The notes under the pieces: generated by a model | What the model was told of the DNA's origin: nothing | The model's input: the letters and a program-made list of their open reading frames with translations, nothing else | Databases searched by the model: none | Program-made: the position numbers and the translations under genes | Assembly: GCA_004194705.1 (NCBI GenBank) | Contig: SADC01000098.1 | Location: 310,001-374,000, forward strand | Source of the DNA: Ditylenchus dipsaci | Taxonomy: Eukaryota > Nematoda > Chromadorea > Rhabditida > Anguinidae | DNA length: 64,000 nucleotides | Direction of reading: 5' to 3' | Part shown: positions 24,147-36,681 of the stretch, piece after piece | How positions within the stretch are numbered: the first letter of the stretch is position 1 | Layout of the letters: every line of letters starts with the position of its first letter

Positions 24147-25766
24147 TATGTTCGGAGGTCGGTTTTCTAGTGATAAAACCCCAGGTAGTCCATTCTTACA
24201 GTTTGCGTTCTCGTGTTAAGAGAGCCCTATAGTGTATTTCTGTATTAATAGCTAAGCATTAATTTTTTATCTAGCCGTGAAAAAAATCTACGTTCATAGA
24301 TTGTATGGTATTTCAAGCAATTAATTCTGAAACTTTTGCGTTTTCTTGATTATTAATTTGGTAGTTTCCTGTCCCTTCTCTTCCAATATGACACATATTG
24401 CTGTGCATACACTTGCAAGTGTTATTATTATTAATCAAAGCAGCACAGTCAAAAAGAACAATGTCTCAACAGTCTCAAACAAGGAGGCACACTTCCCTGA
24501 ATATTTCACTACTTACAAGTGCTATTTGACTCAATCCAGTATCTTTTCCCCATTATTCTCCGTTGCGCAATTGTTTTGGTTCCTCATCTCTTGAAAAATT
24601 GGAACAGAATAGAGGATATCAGTCTACCCGCAGGTGGTTCTGTTATTCCTTTCCTCTGGAAAAGGGGGATCATCCATCCGCACCAGAAGAAGACGCTTGT
24701 GATGCGTGTGTGCAACAGCCTGCAGCACGCTTCTCTACCACTCTATCTTTCTCTTCTTCTTTGCTATGTTTATGGTTGTGTGCGCCAGACCACGCTTTTA
24801 AAAGAGTAGAAGGGTTTTGAACTGAGTGCGCAAGTGTGTGTGTCTGGCTGAAAGCGTCTAGCTGCTATTTTTTGCATGATTTATTTTGAATTTGCATTAT
24901 TGAGATATTCTGTGAGGTTTTTAGAAAAGGGTGCGTGACCTCCAGACAGATGACTATCAAATTCGTGACATATTTATGACCTGACGTTTTAAAGCTTTTG
25001 CTTAAAAATCGAATATTATAATTTTTTTCTATTGTCACCTATAACACCATAATGTGTTAGTCCATCTCAATCTGTAAATTCTTATTCAATGTTTTTGTTC
25101 ACAACATCTTATTTTCAATTGTGTGCATTTATATTCAAAATGACCTCCGTTTCGATCAATAATCGATCTTTTAAATAAGTCATAAAATTCACGGCTGATC
25201 TCCGATACTAAATCGAAATAAAGGTAAAAAAGTGTAGAACTCTAGGAGGGAACGAACTCGAGAGATGTGATTATATCGAGGGTTCACTTTAGTATAAAAA
25301 ATTTTAAAAAGGTCAGTAAAATACTTGGCTTACTTAACCACTGAAATTAAATATATCAAAAATATCACCAAGTATAGAACGAGCTCATTAAATTTACTGT
25401 GTTTGTTGAATTTCATTTGCAAAATATATCAGCTGGCAGCGAAACTTATTTTTTGCTATAACACTCTCTTTTCCTCAAAGAATGTTCGACAAAAAGTGAA
25501 AAATAGGATTGCTGAACAAGTTTGAGGCCCTCCTTTTTCCCAACTGAGAAACTAGAAGTGCAAAGCAGTTTTAATCTCAAGAATCAACTTTCCTTTTTCC
25601 TTGTTGTTTATTGTGTAATGGGGTGAACTATTGCTTGTTCACAGGATTGCAAACTCATTGATTTATTTCAGAAGGAATACCAAGAAAGTTCGAGCAATAG
25701 TAGCAGCAGTCTTTTCTGCTTGCCAGTTCGGTGGTTTGAACTGAGTCAGAGTTGGTTTTGTATTAG
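24147..25766 (+). promoter_or_regulatory. Upstream region of the tetraspanin gene
   Basis: From about 24500 to 24830 the composition becomes GC-richer with pyrimidine runs, like 12301-12827. A splice-like acceptor (atttatttcag, about 25670) lies just upstream of the proposed start, so a 5' UTR exon may begin further left. No motif is specific enough to be named. Confidence 0.3.
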
Positions 25767-28700
25767 ATGGGCTCTTGGGCGATGGTCGGCCTATGGCTCG
25801 TTTGGAACATCCGTTCGATTACTCTTTTGAGCACTGATCTCCTCTCTGTGGTAAGTATTTATTTCGACTAGAGGTAAGAAATATTAGGGTGATATGTATA
25901 ACTAGGGTCTGCAGGCGCCTATCGGCGCCTATGCCGTTCGGAAACATAAGTTTTTCGGGCACTATTCCTGTGGTTTGGGAACATTAGTGCTTCATCTGCA
26001 TTAGAAGTTCAGGTGGATTTATCTTTCAAGTGCGTTAATGCTTAGGGTAGATTATCCACCCTACCTGTTAACGCGCCTCTCTACCTTGCCTACCCTCCTA
26101 CCTATTCTTGCTTATCCTCGCCTAATTTCGCCTAGCTTGCTCACAGTCGCCTATCTTCGCCTTTCTTCGCCTACCTCGCATACCCTCGCCTAGCCTCGCC
26201 TAGCTCGCCTATCCTCGCCTATCTCGCCTACCCTCGCCTATTTCGCCTACCCTGGCCTATTTCGCCTACTACAACGTACACCTGACCTGGTCCCAGGGTG
26301 TACGTTGTATCAAAGTTTGACTGTAGAGATCCACATGAACACTTTACTCTCTATTTGGCTACCTATTCACCCTAACTGGCCATTTACTACCCTACCTGGC
26401 AGAAAAGTATGCTTGAACACAAAAATCCACCTTGAATCCAGGCTAAAATCCACCATTGCCAATTTGCAGGGCAAAGGAATTTTTTTTAGAAGCAACTTCA
26501 ATTACAGTCAAACCTCGATAAGCCGGCAGCCCAAAAGTTCCTTCCAGCCTTGGGTCCGACACTTTTTTTAAACCAATTTTTGAAAGCTCTTTTTAGTTCT
26601 GTTTTTATAGTATGTTTTATAATATGTACAGGATTCCGATTTTGCCGATTGTTTTTTTGAAAAGAAACCCAAATTTGGGTTAAAAAAGTAAAACCTCGAT
26701 AAGCCGGCACCTCTTTTCAAAAAAGGGGTGCCGGCTTATCGAGGTTTTGCTTTTTTAATGATGACATTCCAGGATTTTTTTAAAAACGATCGGCAAAATC
26801 GGAATCCTGACGATATTTCCAGCCAGACCGTAAAAACAGAACTGGAAAAAGCTTTCAAAAATTGGGTTGAAAAAAGTGTCGGACCCAAGGCTGGAACTAA
26901 CTTTTAGGGGGTGCCGGCTTATCGAGATTTGACTGTATACTGTTTGCGCTTAAATGAAATCCAAGATGTTGTACTTTAGAGTTCCGCAGAGATATCGAAC
27001 ATAAAATTGCAAAAACGGGCCGAAAATTGCGCTGTAAAACAATAACTTCAGAAAAAGTGCGACCCCTTTGACCCAAATACTATATAGAGACTTTTGTCAA
27101 CGCCTCTCTTAAAAATGCAAATGTGTTGCCGCTTTTTCATTTTAAACAAAAGCTGACAACGAGGCGGATCTAACGAAACCTGCAACAAAAAATTTTGAGC
27201 CCTCTATGAACCTATTTTTGACTTTTAAAATCGAAAAATTTCGAAAAAACATAAATTTTATTGGAAACTCAAAGTTTGGCCTGCATACTTTTGTCAACTC
27301 CCTTCTTAAAAATGCGAATTTTCACCGCTCTTTCATTTTAAACAAAAGCTGACATCAAGGCGGATCTTAGAAAATCTGCAACAAACAATTTTGAGCCTTT
27401 ATGACCCTATTTTTGATAATTCATAAAAAGTGTGACCCACACAAACCAATCCCCCCTGCCCCCCATCCAAATACTGATTATTTGCCTGTATGTCATATAA
27501 TATACTGTCGCAAAATTCCAAAGATTATATTGTCAGCCATTTGATAAAAACTCGTTTTCAAATGGCTATGACTTTTCTCATAATAGACCAACTGAGTAAA
27601 AAAAAGGTACTGTTTTATAAAAAATTTCATGAGATTACGAATATGGAAAGAAAATAAAAAAACAGACTCTTCCTCGCAAAGTTATGGCTTCTGTAAGTTA
27701 GGTCACTTAGTTTGCTTGGTTCTTATGCGTTATCCGGACTACCTCTAATTATATTAGTTATATATTATTATATTATATTAGAGGTAGTCTGGATAACGCA
27801 TAAGAACCGTTTGCTTTTACTGCAGTGCAAACTAAGAATTTTCAAAATTTGACACCGGATTCTTGTTCTGCGTGGTCGATTTGTTTGAAAACTGCTCTTA
27901 CAACATACAGATCATCGTGAAATTTTAAATTTCTCTCGAGACAAAAAAATTTTAAATATTGAATTTTTTGAAAGTTTAAATATTTTTTTCACCAAATGGC
28001 TGACAGTATAACCTTTGAACTTCGCAGTGTATATTTATATGATACACAGGCAAATAACTGTTCAAAAAATAGTCCTGCTCCTCTTTACAACATGCAATTT
28101 GCAGCTTAAAAAAATCTTTAGTAAAAAAAATCTTTTTGAATATTTATAAAAAGTTATGAATATTTTTCATACCTTCGTGCCAAGACCAAAATCTAAAGGC
28201 TCTAGCAAAACTTTTTTGACAAAATTTTGGAGAACTGAAAGCACCATTGTGTTCAGCGCGAAATTCTAAGTCGAACATCCGAGTGTTGATAAACCTAGTT
28301 GTAAACGAGTTCATACCCATGGTGTGATTTTTGAGAGTTTGAACAAATTTTCGAACAAGAGTCAATTAGTTAATAGAAATCGGATGTCGAAGTCGGAAGT
28401 ATAAAGTCGTAAGTTAGTAGTCCAACTCTAATTTTGACGACACTGGCTCCTGCGCCCCTCGGGGGCTTGATGGCTTGGAGCTGGGATGCGCACACAACCA
28501 TACCTAGACACTCGAAAGTGACTCTGGATGCATGAAATATGTATACAGTCGAACCTCGTTATAAAGATACCCCAGGGACCGACCCCAGCTGTATCTTATA
28601 ACGAGTGTATCTTATATAGGGGTAATTTGACGAGAGTTATTTAACTTGGACCGGACCCAGGTGTATCTTATAACGAGGTGTATCTTATATTGGGTGTATC

Positions 28701-31700
28701 TTATAACGAGGTTCTACTGTATATGCCAGAGTTTCTTATCAGTCAGCCCAATTAAAACCACTTCACATCCTTATTTTTTGCCAGTGGGTCCTCTTAAATT
28801 GCCTGAAGTGGCCCTTTGAAGTTCATTTAATTTCTTCCCCTCCCTATACAGCCCTTTGCCTATCTTTAAATTGATTTCACCTTTTTATGACAAAGTTTTG
28901 ACTTAAAGGGGCATCCCGTGCCGACACGAAGAATAGGCAGGACCATTACTTTTTTTCTTTCTCCATCAAGTTTTATATAGGTTCTCATCCAATTTTTTAA
29001 GTTTTCTGTCTAGTTCTTCAAAGCAGTATAGGGTCATCAATATAGATTGACGCAAAACAAGTGGTGGTCCTTGCTGTAACTTTTCGAAACGCACGGGCAT
29101 GCTTTTTAAAATTGGTTTTTGAGCACTCTTAAATAAGTTGATTGGGGGGAGGGGGGAAGACTGCTTATAAGCCAGTAGCCCCTAAGTTTTTTTTCAACAC
29201 TGAAGGAAAAAGACATCGAGAATAGGTAAAAATCACTTATACAACTGTTGTAATGCTCAAAATAGTAGGTTGCGAATCCACTAATACAGGAAAGGCGCGA
29301 CCAACCCGTCATGTATCAAAGAAATTTATTACCAAAAGATAGCTCTCTTTGAGCTGATTAAGAAACGTTCGCAAAATTTGCTAACGCGCTAAACCGCGCG
29401 AGATATCGTCTTCTAAAAATTGAAACTTTTCACCCACCACCTATTTCAGACTAGGAGCAGTAATTAACAGGTACTGTGACGCAGTGGTGTGGGTTAATGC
29501 TCTCTTTTTTATGTCGAAGGTTCGATTCCGATCTTTGTAATTTTTAAAAATAATTACAGTCAACACCCGCTACAGTGACACCTCGCTATAGGAACACCCT
29601 CGCTATAGTGACCCTTGCCGACGATTTGGTTGGTTTGGTTAAAATACCTTAACTAGACCCCGCTATAGTGACCCCCGCTATAGTGACACCCTAGCCGTTC
29701 CAACAAATAAAAAACCCTCAATATAGTGACACATGTCAAGTTTTGTTCATTAAAGTTGCAACTTTGAGTGAAATTTCTTAAAAAACGAATTTTAAGCTCT
29801 CGGTCAATTGCTTCCATATTAGTTACAGGGTTTTTATTTGTTTTCGTTGCCGATATGCAACCCAATGAGTATATAATGCGAACAACTGTAGTACAGTTCA
29901 AAACTGCCATACAGTTGTGATTAATTTTTGCAATTATACTGCCGTTTTCGGCATTATTCACATGACTGTTCCAATCGAATTTTTTTTAGATTTCAGTTTT
30001 CTCTCATGAAACACTATAGTTTTGCTATTTAGGCCGCAACCCTCAATTTAGATGCTGAAAAATATGTACGTTAATTCCAGAAATGCGAGTCTGAATGGCG
30101 AATTTATAGTGGTTCCTTGACCAACCTTCGACCAGCAAAATCTATACGGTTCAGATTATACTGACGCATAAGAGCTGTCAAAAGACTTAAAAATTGGGTT
30201 GAAGGTGTTACACTCTTGACGGAATGAACTTTTGGTTTATACACAAAATCGACAGGCGATTGTATTACCATATGCTAAACCCTCGACATAGTGACAACTT
30301 TCAAGAATTTTTTTGAAAACCCTAGTTACAGTGACAGCCCGCTATAGTGACACCCTCGCTATAGTGACACTCCAAGGCCGGTCCCGAGCGGTGTCACTAT
30401 AGCGGGGTTGACTGTATATCCTTTGAAATGGTCATAATTTTTTTGAAAAAACGACTTACAAAACCGATATAACTATTTCAAAACGACCGTATATCCAGAA
30501 AAACCAAGTGATTATGATTTTTTTGCACACAAGTATGATTTCTGTTAAAGATGAAGACGCAAAATTTAAAGTATCATGGCCTGAATATTTTGTTATTTAT
30601 CATAAAAATTGATTACTTGCTGCCTCATGATAAATAATTTAATCAAAGTTAAACTGAAAATTTAAAAAAAATGTACCGATTGTGAATCGAACCTTCGACA
30701 TAAAATGAGAGCGTGAACCCGTACCATTGCGCCACAAGTATGTCAAAGTAGGTCAAAAATTTCTGATTTTCAGAAGACGATATCTACAAGCGGTTCACCG
30801 CGTAGCAGATTTTACGAACGGTTTCTTGATCAACTCAAAGAGAGCAATCTTTTGGTATATAAATTCCTTTAACACGTGACGGGTGGTCGTGCCTTTCCGT
30901 GTAAGCTACGCGCGCAATTCATGACGTAATGTATTAAATCGTATATAACAGCAACGAAAAAATGTCGAAACTGGTTGAGCTATCTTAACGATTTGACATC
31001 CGACTACCGACCTGCATTTGGCCACCTCGGAGAAATATTTTCAGTGTCACTTGAATTTTTGAAAACTTAATTTTATGATAGACATAAACCCCCGTGGAAA
31101 CGAAGATTCAACATTTTTTAAAGGGGAGTACATTTTATATTGCGAATGATTTTCATTGATAAATTTAATTTATTCGTAATTGTTTTTCTATCTTTACATA
31201 TAAGTTACCACTCAATAGATGCGGGAGAGTTTCGCGCATCTCTCATGACTTAGAACGATTGTTGTGTTCATGAGAATTTAGAAATACCTACACCTACAAA
31301 AATTATTCATAGTTTTTCACTCTCAATGTGAATTAAATCGTATATAACAGCAACGAAAAATGTCGAAAACTGGTTGAGCTATCCTAGCGATTTGACATCT
31401 GACTTCCGACCTGCATTGTGGCCACCTCTGAGAAGTATTTTCAGTTTTCACTTGAGTGTGGTCAATGGTGTGATCACTTTTTCGGTACAATAGATTTTTT
31501 TACAAACACAGTCGTTCTTGGTCTGAAAAGATGCGCAAAACCCTCGTGCACCCGCTGAGTGTTCGCTTTGATGTGAAAGATAGAAAAAAATACGGACAAA
31601 ATCAGCAATTTGTACTGCAACTCATAGTAAGACTGCGACTTTCTACATGATCATAGCCCTGATATTCCTCAGCCATCATTTTATTTGCCATGAAAACAAG

Positions 31701-34633
31701 TAAAATAACAAGCATAGAATTACCAACAAAAGGTGGACGAAAATCGATTCAAGTGTGTGTTTTAACGCAGAATCGAACTTGCGACTTCGAAAAATTGAAT
31801 TGGTCAACACAAATCATTCGCAACTTAAAATGTAATCCCCTTATTTATTAGGCGCTTAAGTATGCAGACATTTTCAGCTGTTCAGTGCAGGAGTGTTCGT
31901 ATATGGCTGTTGGCTCTACCTCAACAGGTCCGCTTCACTTTTAGTTATATTTCTCAACTAGATTACTCCTCCCTTTGGTTTATTTTTGTCAGATAGTCGT
32001 TTTTAAAAAAGATAATGTGAAAGACGAGGAACCGCAATTTTTCAGAATTTTTTTACAGACTTGTTTCCTATCGTCCAAATAACATTAAAAAAAAGACTAC
32101 AGCAATCTGATTTTTGAAACAAAAAAAATGGCCAAAGTAAAGTGTGCCGAAAATTGCCCCACCCTTATTTATAGGGCAGTCAATAAGGCCGGACATACGG
32201 CCGACTTCAAAATTTCTCCAATATTTTTTTCTATCGTTGCTCAGTGGCATACACACTCCACTATGCCATTATACCAACAGTGCCATTATATCCACTATGC
32301 ACGGGTCTCAATGTTTAAGTCAAATTTAACCAAATCAGCTTAACGGCGCCGTTATATCAAAATTTAGCTGTGACAATATTTTTTCCGGTATACCACCGAT
32401 TGGATACAAAAACTGATTGGATACACTTACGATTGGATGATACACCGGGGATGCACTAAATTACTGACTTATGCCTGGGATTGGATATACCGTATTATTC
32501 TAATAGTAGCCCCGGGGTCACTAATTTCAACCTACCGGAAAAATTCGAGGTCGATCTCGAGATTTTTGAGTTTCCAACCAAAATCGAAAAATAGGGATCG
32601 GTAGAGCTCGTGGTAGTTGAGAAAATGCAATAAACAGCTTTTCAAAATATTGACTCTGCTTCGAAATACAGACCTCAAAGTTGAGGGGGGTCATTATTAG
32701 AGGGGGGGCTACTATTAGAGTAAATACGGTAATAAAACCTCCATTTATCCTTAGATAGCAATGGTTATTGGTATAATCGTTATCAAAAATCTCTTTAGCA
32801 CTATTTTTTGCGCTACTGGAGCGTTTTTGGCTTAGATATTTTGTTTTAAGGCTTAGGTGCAAGGTAGCCAGAGTACTTTAGGGCACACTCAAATGAGATT
32901 TTCAAACTATGAAAAAATTCAAAGAATATGTTTAAGTCTGTCCTGATGTAGAGTTGGCTATCCACGCCTGAACTTCAATCATAAAAGTGTAAAATAACAA
33001 GAATGGTGATTAAAAGTGCAATGTTCAATGTTCATCCAATGTTCAATGTATCCAACCTATTTTTTCATTTTCAGTAATTTTTTCCAGGTCTCAATATGCC
33101 GAACTATTAGCACCTAGTTTATATGTAATTTTCAGCTTTTCATTAAAAAAAATTCTTTATCTCATATACCTAGGTGGATGTAAGCAGAATCATGATTGTG
33201 GTCTCTGTGATGTCTATAATCAACAATGCGATTGCTGTGTACTCCGTTCTCAAGGAGCTTCGCTGCTTGATATATTCGGTTGGAGCTTTCTCAATAATGT
33301 CAACTTACAAACACTAGACCCCTTAAAATCTGAATGTGAATTTTAGCTAAATTTTGTATAGTTACGGGGTTATTTTTGTAAAAAGGCCTACAGCGGAAAG
33401 CCTAGACTTTAGGCCAAAGGTCTGAGAAAGCTTAATTAAAAAATGATCTCAATTCCGGGAGTGGACTTTTGGTCTGAATTTTGAATTTCTTGGAATTAGG
33501 ATTTATGCCCTTAGACTCTAGGTCAATTTATTGCCAGTAAATTCACCAGTAAGTATTTCAGCTTACTTTCCCCTTAATCTCATATCACTGATTTTTGCAG
33601 AAAGTTTATAATTTACAAAAACATTTACAGTATGCAACAGCAAGTGGAATTATTTGCTTCATGCTACTCATTGGAGGCATCATGGGCTTTGTATTTCGGT
33701 CTAAAGTAGGTTGAAAACAAATTTCTTGGTTATATTTCTCGGGTTTTAGTTGGTGCAAACGCCGCTGCACCTAAAAATGCTCACTTCCTTAAAAGAACTG
33801 TACGGATCAGCAGATATGGAAGGGGTCACCCTGGCTTGGGACAGTCTTCAAACTAACGTATAAAGCTAGTTATAGTCCCAGTTTATTATAAGTTTTCAGT
33901 TTGATTGCTGTGGAGTAAATGGGTATGTTTAAAGACTAAGCTGAACGCAGATAATTTATAGATGAGAATTGGCTGGGTATCAACCGGTACAACTGTGTTT
34001 CAAAATTCCATCCCAATTAGTCTTAGCGGTTCTTATCGGTTATCCCCACCCCACCTACTTAAATTGAGTTAAAACCCTTTCTCAAACTACGAAACAAATA
34101 AGTGGGGTGGGGATAACCGAAAAGAATCAAAAGAGGTTTTAAGGGACTTGTATTTTATTTTTATTTATTTTAGAAATTGAGTATTCATAGGAGTGAAAAC
34201 GGCGAAAAAATCGATTTTCCGCTTTAAAACAAAGACTTTGCTCATTTGCTTTTGAATTACTTATTTTAGCACTGATGACTTTCATGTCTGGAGGACCAGC
34301 AAATGGCATATGCATCACAAAGAGCCAAAGCCATTGGTGCCTATTTCCTGGTTAGTTATTTGGTGCTGGGTATCCTACAGAGGCGTAAATAAAATTTGGA
34401 GGATGTTATTATACTTTACCATTATTTTGAGTGATTCTGCAATTTTTAGTTGCCTGTCAAATCGGTTGGAGCAATGTGCTAAGATCACGGAAATGTCTGA
34501 GATGAACAAGGCGATGAAATCACCACCCATCCACACCAAAACTTGCTATATGCCGTTGAGGACAGATCTGCTTTCAGTGCTACATGTGGCTGCTTGGTTG
34601 TGCGTTGTTTCTAGTCTGCTCATGGTAAAATAA
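25767..34633 (+). CDS. Tetraspanin (four-pass membrane protein)
   Basis: Organises membrane-protein microdomains. Exons: 25767-25850, 31878-31927, 33088-33124, 33174-33278, 33631-33705, 33750-33857, 33900-33922, 34270-34350 and 34450-34633; they join in phase to 248 residues with a stop at 34631-34633. TM1 spans exons 1-2 (ending FVYGCWLYL), small loop [14 protein letters not shown]2 [20 protein letters not shown], then KELRC, TM3 [20 protein letters not shown]. The large loop carries FDCCGVNG (the CCG hallmark), VPISCC (the second hallmark) and further Cys at LEQC and KTCY. TM4 is [19 protein letters not shown]. The tail is only MVK; a donor at 34625 could extend it. The least sure exon is the first, 6 kb upstream, chosen for its phase, donor (gtg|gtaagt) and hydrophobicity. 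Confidence 0.88.
25908..26327. repeat. Dispersed repeat with a tcgcctaccc minisatellite
   Basis: Starts gggtctgcaggcgcctatc and contains about 200 bases of tcgcctaccctcgcctatt type units (26060-26275), then ends with a CAGTC-type terminus (gtgtacgttgtatcaaag, tttgactgtag). A second copy at 43564-43860 shares both flanks but has only a short trace of the minisatellite, so the array expanded or contracted between copies. Confidence 0.65.
26515..26935. repeat. CAGTCAAACCTCGATAAGCCG foldback
   Basis: TA-flanked, 421 bases, mirrored about a centre near 26715. The word tcgataagccggcacc occurs at both ends and again on both sides of the centre. The interior carries the tcggcaaaatcggaat and gtccgacactttttt phrases of the family also seen at 5570, 15253 and 38115. 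Confidence 0.8.
27080..27415. repeat. Direct duplication of about 135 bases
   Basis: 27085-27225 and 27285-27415 run in the same direction and share cattttaaacaaaagctgac, aggcggatct and gcaacaaa.aattttgagcc. It lies in the first tetraspanin intron; origin unknown. Confidence 0.6.
27480..28055. repeat. Foldback around an AT-rich palindrome
   Basis: The outer arms pair (tgcctgtatgtcatataatata with gtatatttatatgatacacaggca). The centre at 27715-27815 is a second, tight palindrome: gcgttatccggactacctct and its mirror, separated by tatata-rich sequence. Confidence 0.6.
28546..28719. repeat. CAGTCGAACCTCGTTATAAAG MITE
   Basis: TA-flanked, 174 bases. The word tgtatcttataacgag occurs at least four times, the last as part of the inverted terminal repeat. 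Inserted in the larger foldback above. Confidence 0.8.
28904..29108. repeat. TTAAAGGGGCATCCCG MITE
   Basis: Starts taaaggggcatcccgtgc and ends gcacgggcatgcttttta. The interior (ttttttaagttttctg.ct, gggtcatcaatat, gacgcaaaac) closely matches 62133-62373. Confidence 0.7.
29285..30905. repeat. 1.6 kb foldback with tRNA-like B boxes in both arms
   Basis: The left arm (29285-29556) and right arm (30640-30905) are mirrored: ggcgcgaccaacccgtcatg, agctctctttgagctgatta, agatatcgtcttct. Each arm holds gtcgaaggttcgattc preceded by gcagtggt(g)t...gttaatgc, resembling a tRNA A box and B box (B boxes about 29519-29529 plus and 30683-30693 minus). The centre is occupied by the younger element 29557-30414. 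Confidence 0.65.
29557..30414. repeat. CAGTCAACACCCGC element with ctatagtgacaccc words
   Basis: 858 bases, TA on both sides. The word cgctatagtgacaccc or close variants appears about five times in the left 140 bases, about four times at the right and in isolated form inside (aatatagtgacaca). No transposase frame. End type and TA target point to Tc1/mariner/pogo mobilisation. Confidence 0.8.
30934..31460. repeat. Direct repeat of about 130 bases
   Basis: 30934-31065 and 31330-31460 share ttaaatcgtatataacagca, tggttgagctatc and gacctgcatt.tggccacctc in the same direction. Confidence 0.65.
31120..31850. repeat. Diverged foldback with a B-box-like motif
   Basis: The ends pair weakly (ggggagtacattttatattg near 31127, mirrored at 31815-31845). 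A reverse-oriented aagttcgattctgcg lies at about 31766-31782. It contains the second copy of the direct repeat above, so the boundaries are approximate. Confidence 0.4.
32488..32731. repeat. TACCGTATTATTCTAATAGTAGC MITE
   Basis: Ends taccgtattattctaatagt and its mirror. The right end carries the word gggggctactattagag. It shares a paralogous interior with the other TACCGTATT members only in its outer 30 bases. Confidence 0.7.
34010..34140. repeat. Small palindrome in a tetraspanin intron
   Basis: cttatcggttatccccaccc on the left is mirrored by gggtggggataaccgaaaag on the right, with about 45 bases between. Confidence 0.65.
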
Positions 34634-36681
34634 TTTCGGCGCTACTGCGCTTGAAACCACTCAATAATAACTACTCCGCTTGACCGCATCCAAAATTTTT
34701 TCGAAACTAATGCCTATTTTTAGACTGTTTTACCATGTATTGCAAAATGGACTGTGGCGAAAAGAGAATCTACATCGGGGCTTCCAACTCCAATTTTCAA
34801 AAATCCTGCAAATCTTTAATTAAAATTAGAATTCGGGACTGAAGATCAGTTTTTTAAGGATTCCTGGTTCTAAAATCAACCTTTTTCGGATAAATCAACC
34901 CAAATGGCAGCCCTGCTGTACATGCATTTTATAATCAATAGTACTTCTCGAAATCATGTCTAAGGTAAGTGATTGTGTGCATCCCGCTAAATTAGGTTGC
35001 GCAAGCCTCATTTTTATTAACTTCATTGAATAAATGTACCACCGGTTATGGTGATACAAGTCCACAACCCCCCAAGGGAGTTTGAGTTTGAAAGTTTTTC
35101 GTTTCCATATTTTTATTTTCTATCGGAGGCTTGGATTTGAGTACCTTAGACATGATTCCAAGAAGTAATCTTGATCATAAGATGCATATAGAGTCTCCCG
35201 TATTTAAAAACATGGTTAAGCTAAAGTTAACCTACAAAAAAAATTTGACCAAAAGTGGCCTCATATTATTTCCTTCCCCTACCAATACAGCCATAATCTG
35301 GTGTAGCGCTTGAACAACATATTGGCACCATCTTATAGCGCTGCTCAAAAGTTACCAAACTTTATAGAATCATTTATGAAAATTTGGGTGTTGAGACCTT
35401 ATGCCTTTTTGAAAGAATCAATTTCTTAAAAAAAATGACTAAAATTTTGTTTTTTCAATTCTTCGGATTTTCTTTTTTTAATTGATTTTTTCAAAAGGGA
35501 ATAAAGTCTCAACACTCAGATTTTAAAAAATTATTCTGTAAAATGGGTGTTGTAGCTTTTGAGCTCCTAAAATGTTTTCAATCGCTAAACCCTGAATCGA
35601 ACTTTCGATCATCTAAAGAGATAAAAGTGCTCGTCAATGTCAAAATAACCTCACAGCCATTTGAAACCAAATTCTGAAATTTAAAAAATAATAGGCTGAT
35701 CGTGTTTGTACACTGAAATTGTCCGTTTTATATCAAAAACAGGCTAAATCACCGTAAACTGTCTTCTGACCTATCCATCAAAGAGAATACTGTATGTGTT
35801 GTTTAGTTGGTTCCAGCCTTCTTTGCCACTTTATATGCTAAACTGATCAGAAAGTGAACAAAAGACAAGTTTTCTTGTGTATGCTCTGATGTTAATAATT
35901 GTGAATAGCCAAATCCATGCGTGTTTCCATCGTTTTTGTTTGCGAAATAAATGAAAGTTTGTGTCAAATATGTAATTTATTTATCCATAATACAGTATTA
36001 TTATATGCTTGCCCACAAATGATTTGTTTAGATTTCCACTTCAAACTAAAAAAATACTTGAACAATAAAATGTCGAAGACGCTTTCTGTTGCTATTCAAA
36101 AAGACTCAAAATTTTTGTTCATACAGGGAAGCAAGTAATTACCAGCGTTTCAAACGGCCATAACTTTTTTCCTGTCATGATCCCGAAATTATGTTTTCAC
36201 GAATCGGTTTTTCTCGAGCTCCCAATTTGTGTAGTTTTGTTTGGTCCCGTTTTTGGTCTGGGTCCCGGTCTGTGGATGATGCTCTGTGGATGGGCACGGC
36301 GCAAACCACAGGGGTGAGCGAAAAACATGTTTTTGACATTAAATGCCTAATGAGATTGGGGTTCAAGAAGAATTGAATTGTAAAAACAGAATTTCGAGAT
36401 CATCTTAGAAAAAAAATGTCAGCTTTAAATGCTGAAAATTTCTTGCGCCACCTTGTGAAACGGAGTTTTGATATAAGCGCGCGCATCCTCAAGTTAGACG
36501 ATTCCCGCCTAAGTCCGACAATTTTTCGCCGCCATATCTAAAGTCTTTTTCGAATCTGATTGGCTAGCCTTTTTAGTAAAATTCGTAGGATGTAACCAAA
36601 ACTTGCATGAAATAAAAGAACAGCAAAAAAGTTACTATCAAGTCACCTATGTATTTTTGGCGACGAATCGGTACACAGCTT
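34634..36681. other. Region between the tetraspanin and RING1 3' ends
   Basis: Contains a partial copy of the atgtctaaggtaagtg element (34725-35130) without its central GC hairpin, and a reverse B-box-like motif (cctgaatcgaactttcg, about 35591-35606). Several 60-70 codon frames lack support. The two genes are convergent here, so polyadenylation signals are expected; aataaa strings exist, but none can be assigned. Confidence 0.4.

Larger units (their letters stand above)
28430..29187. repeat. Copy of the ataagccagtag / gcgcccc hairpin foldback, twice interrupted
   Basis: The left part (28440-28545) matches the hairpin flank of 39250-39400 (gatgcgcacacaaccatacc, cgaaagtgactctggatgca). The right part matches 39440-39643 and ends cttataagccagtag at about 29170-29187. 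Two younger elements split it: 28546-28719 and 28904-29108. Removing them in thought restores the order seen at 38959-39643. Confidence 0.65.

Noticed and set aside
26060..26275. CRISPR-like array
   Set aside because: The units are 8-10 bases, contiguous and without unique spacers; a eukaryotic minisatellite.
33962..33987. Exon reading DENWLGINR between the CCG and VPISCC exons of the tetraspanin
   Set aside because: Including it causes a stop at the junction; skipping it joins 33922 to 34270 in phase and gives the usual loop sequence.
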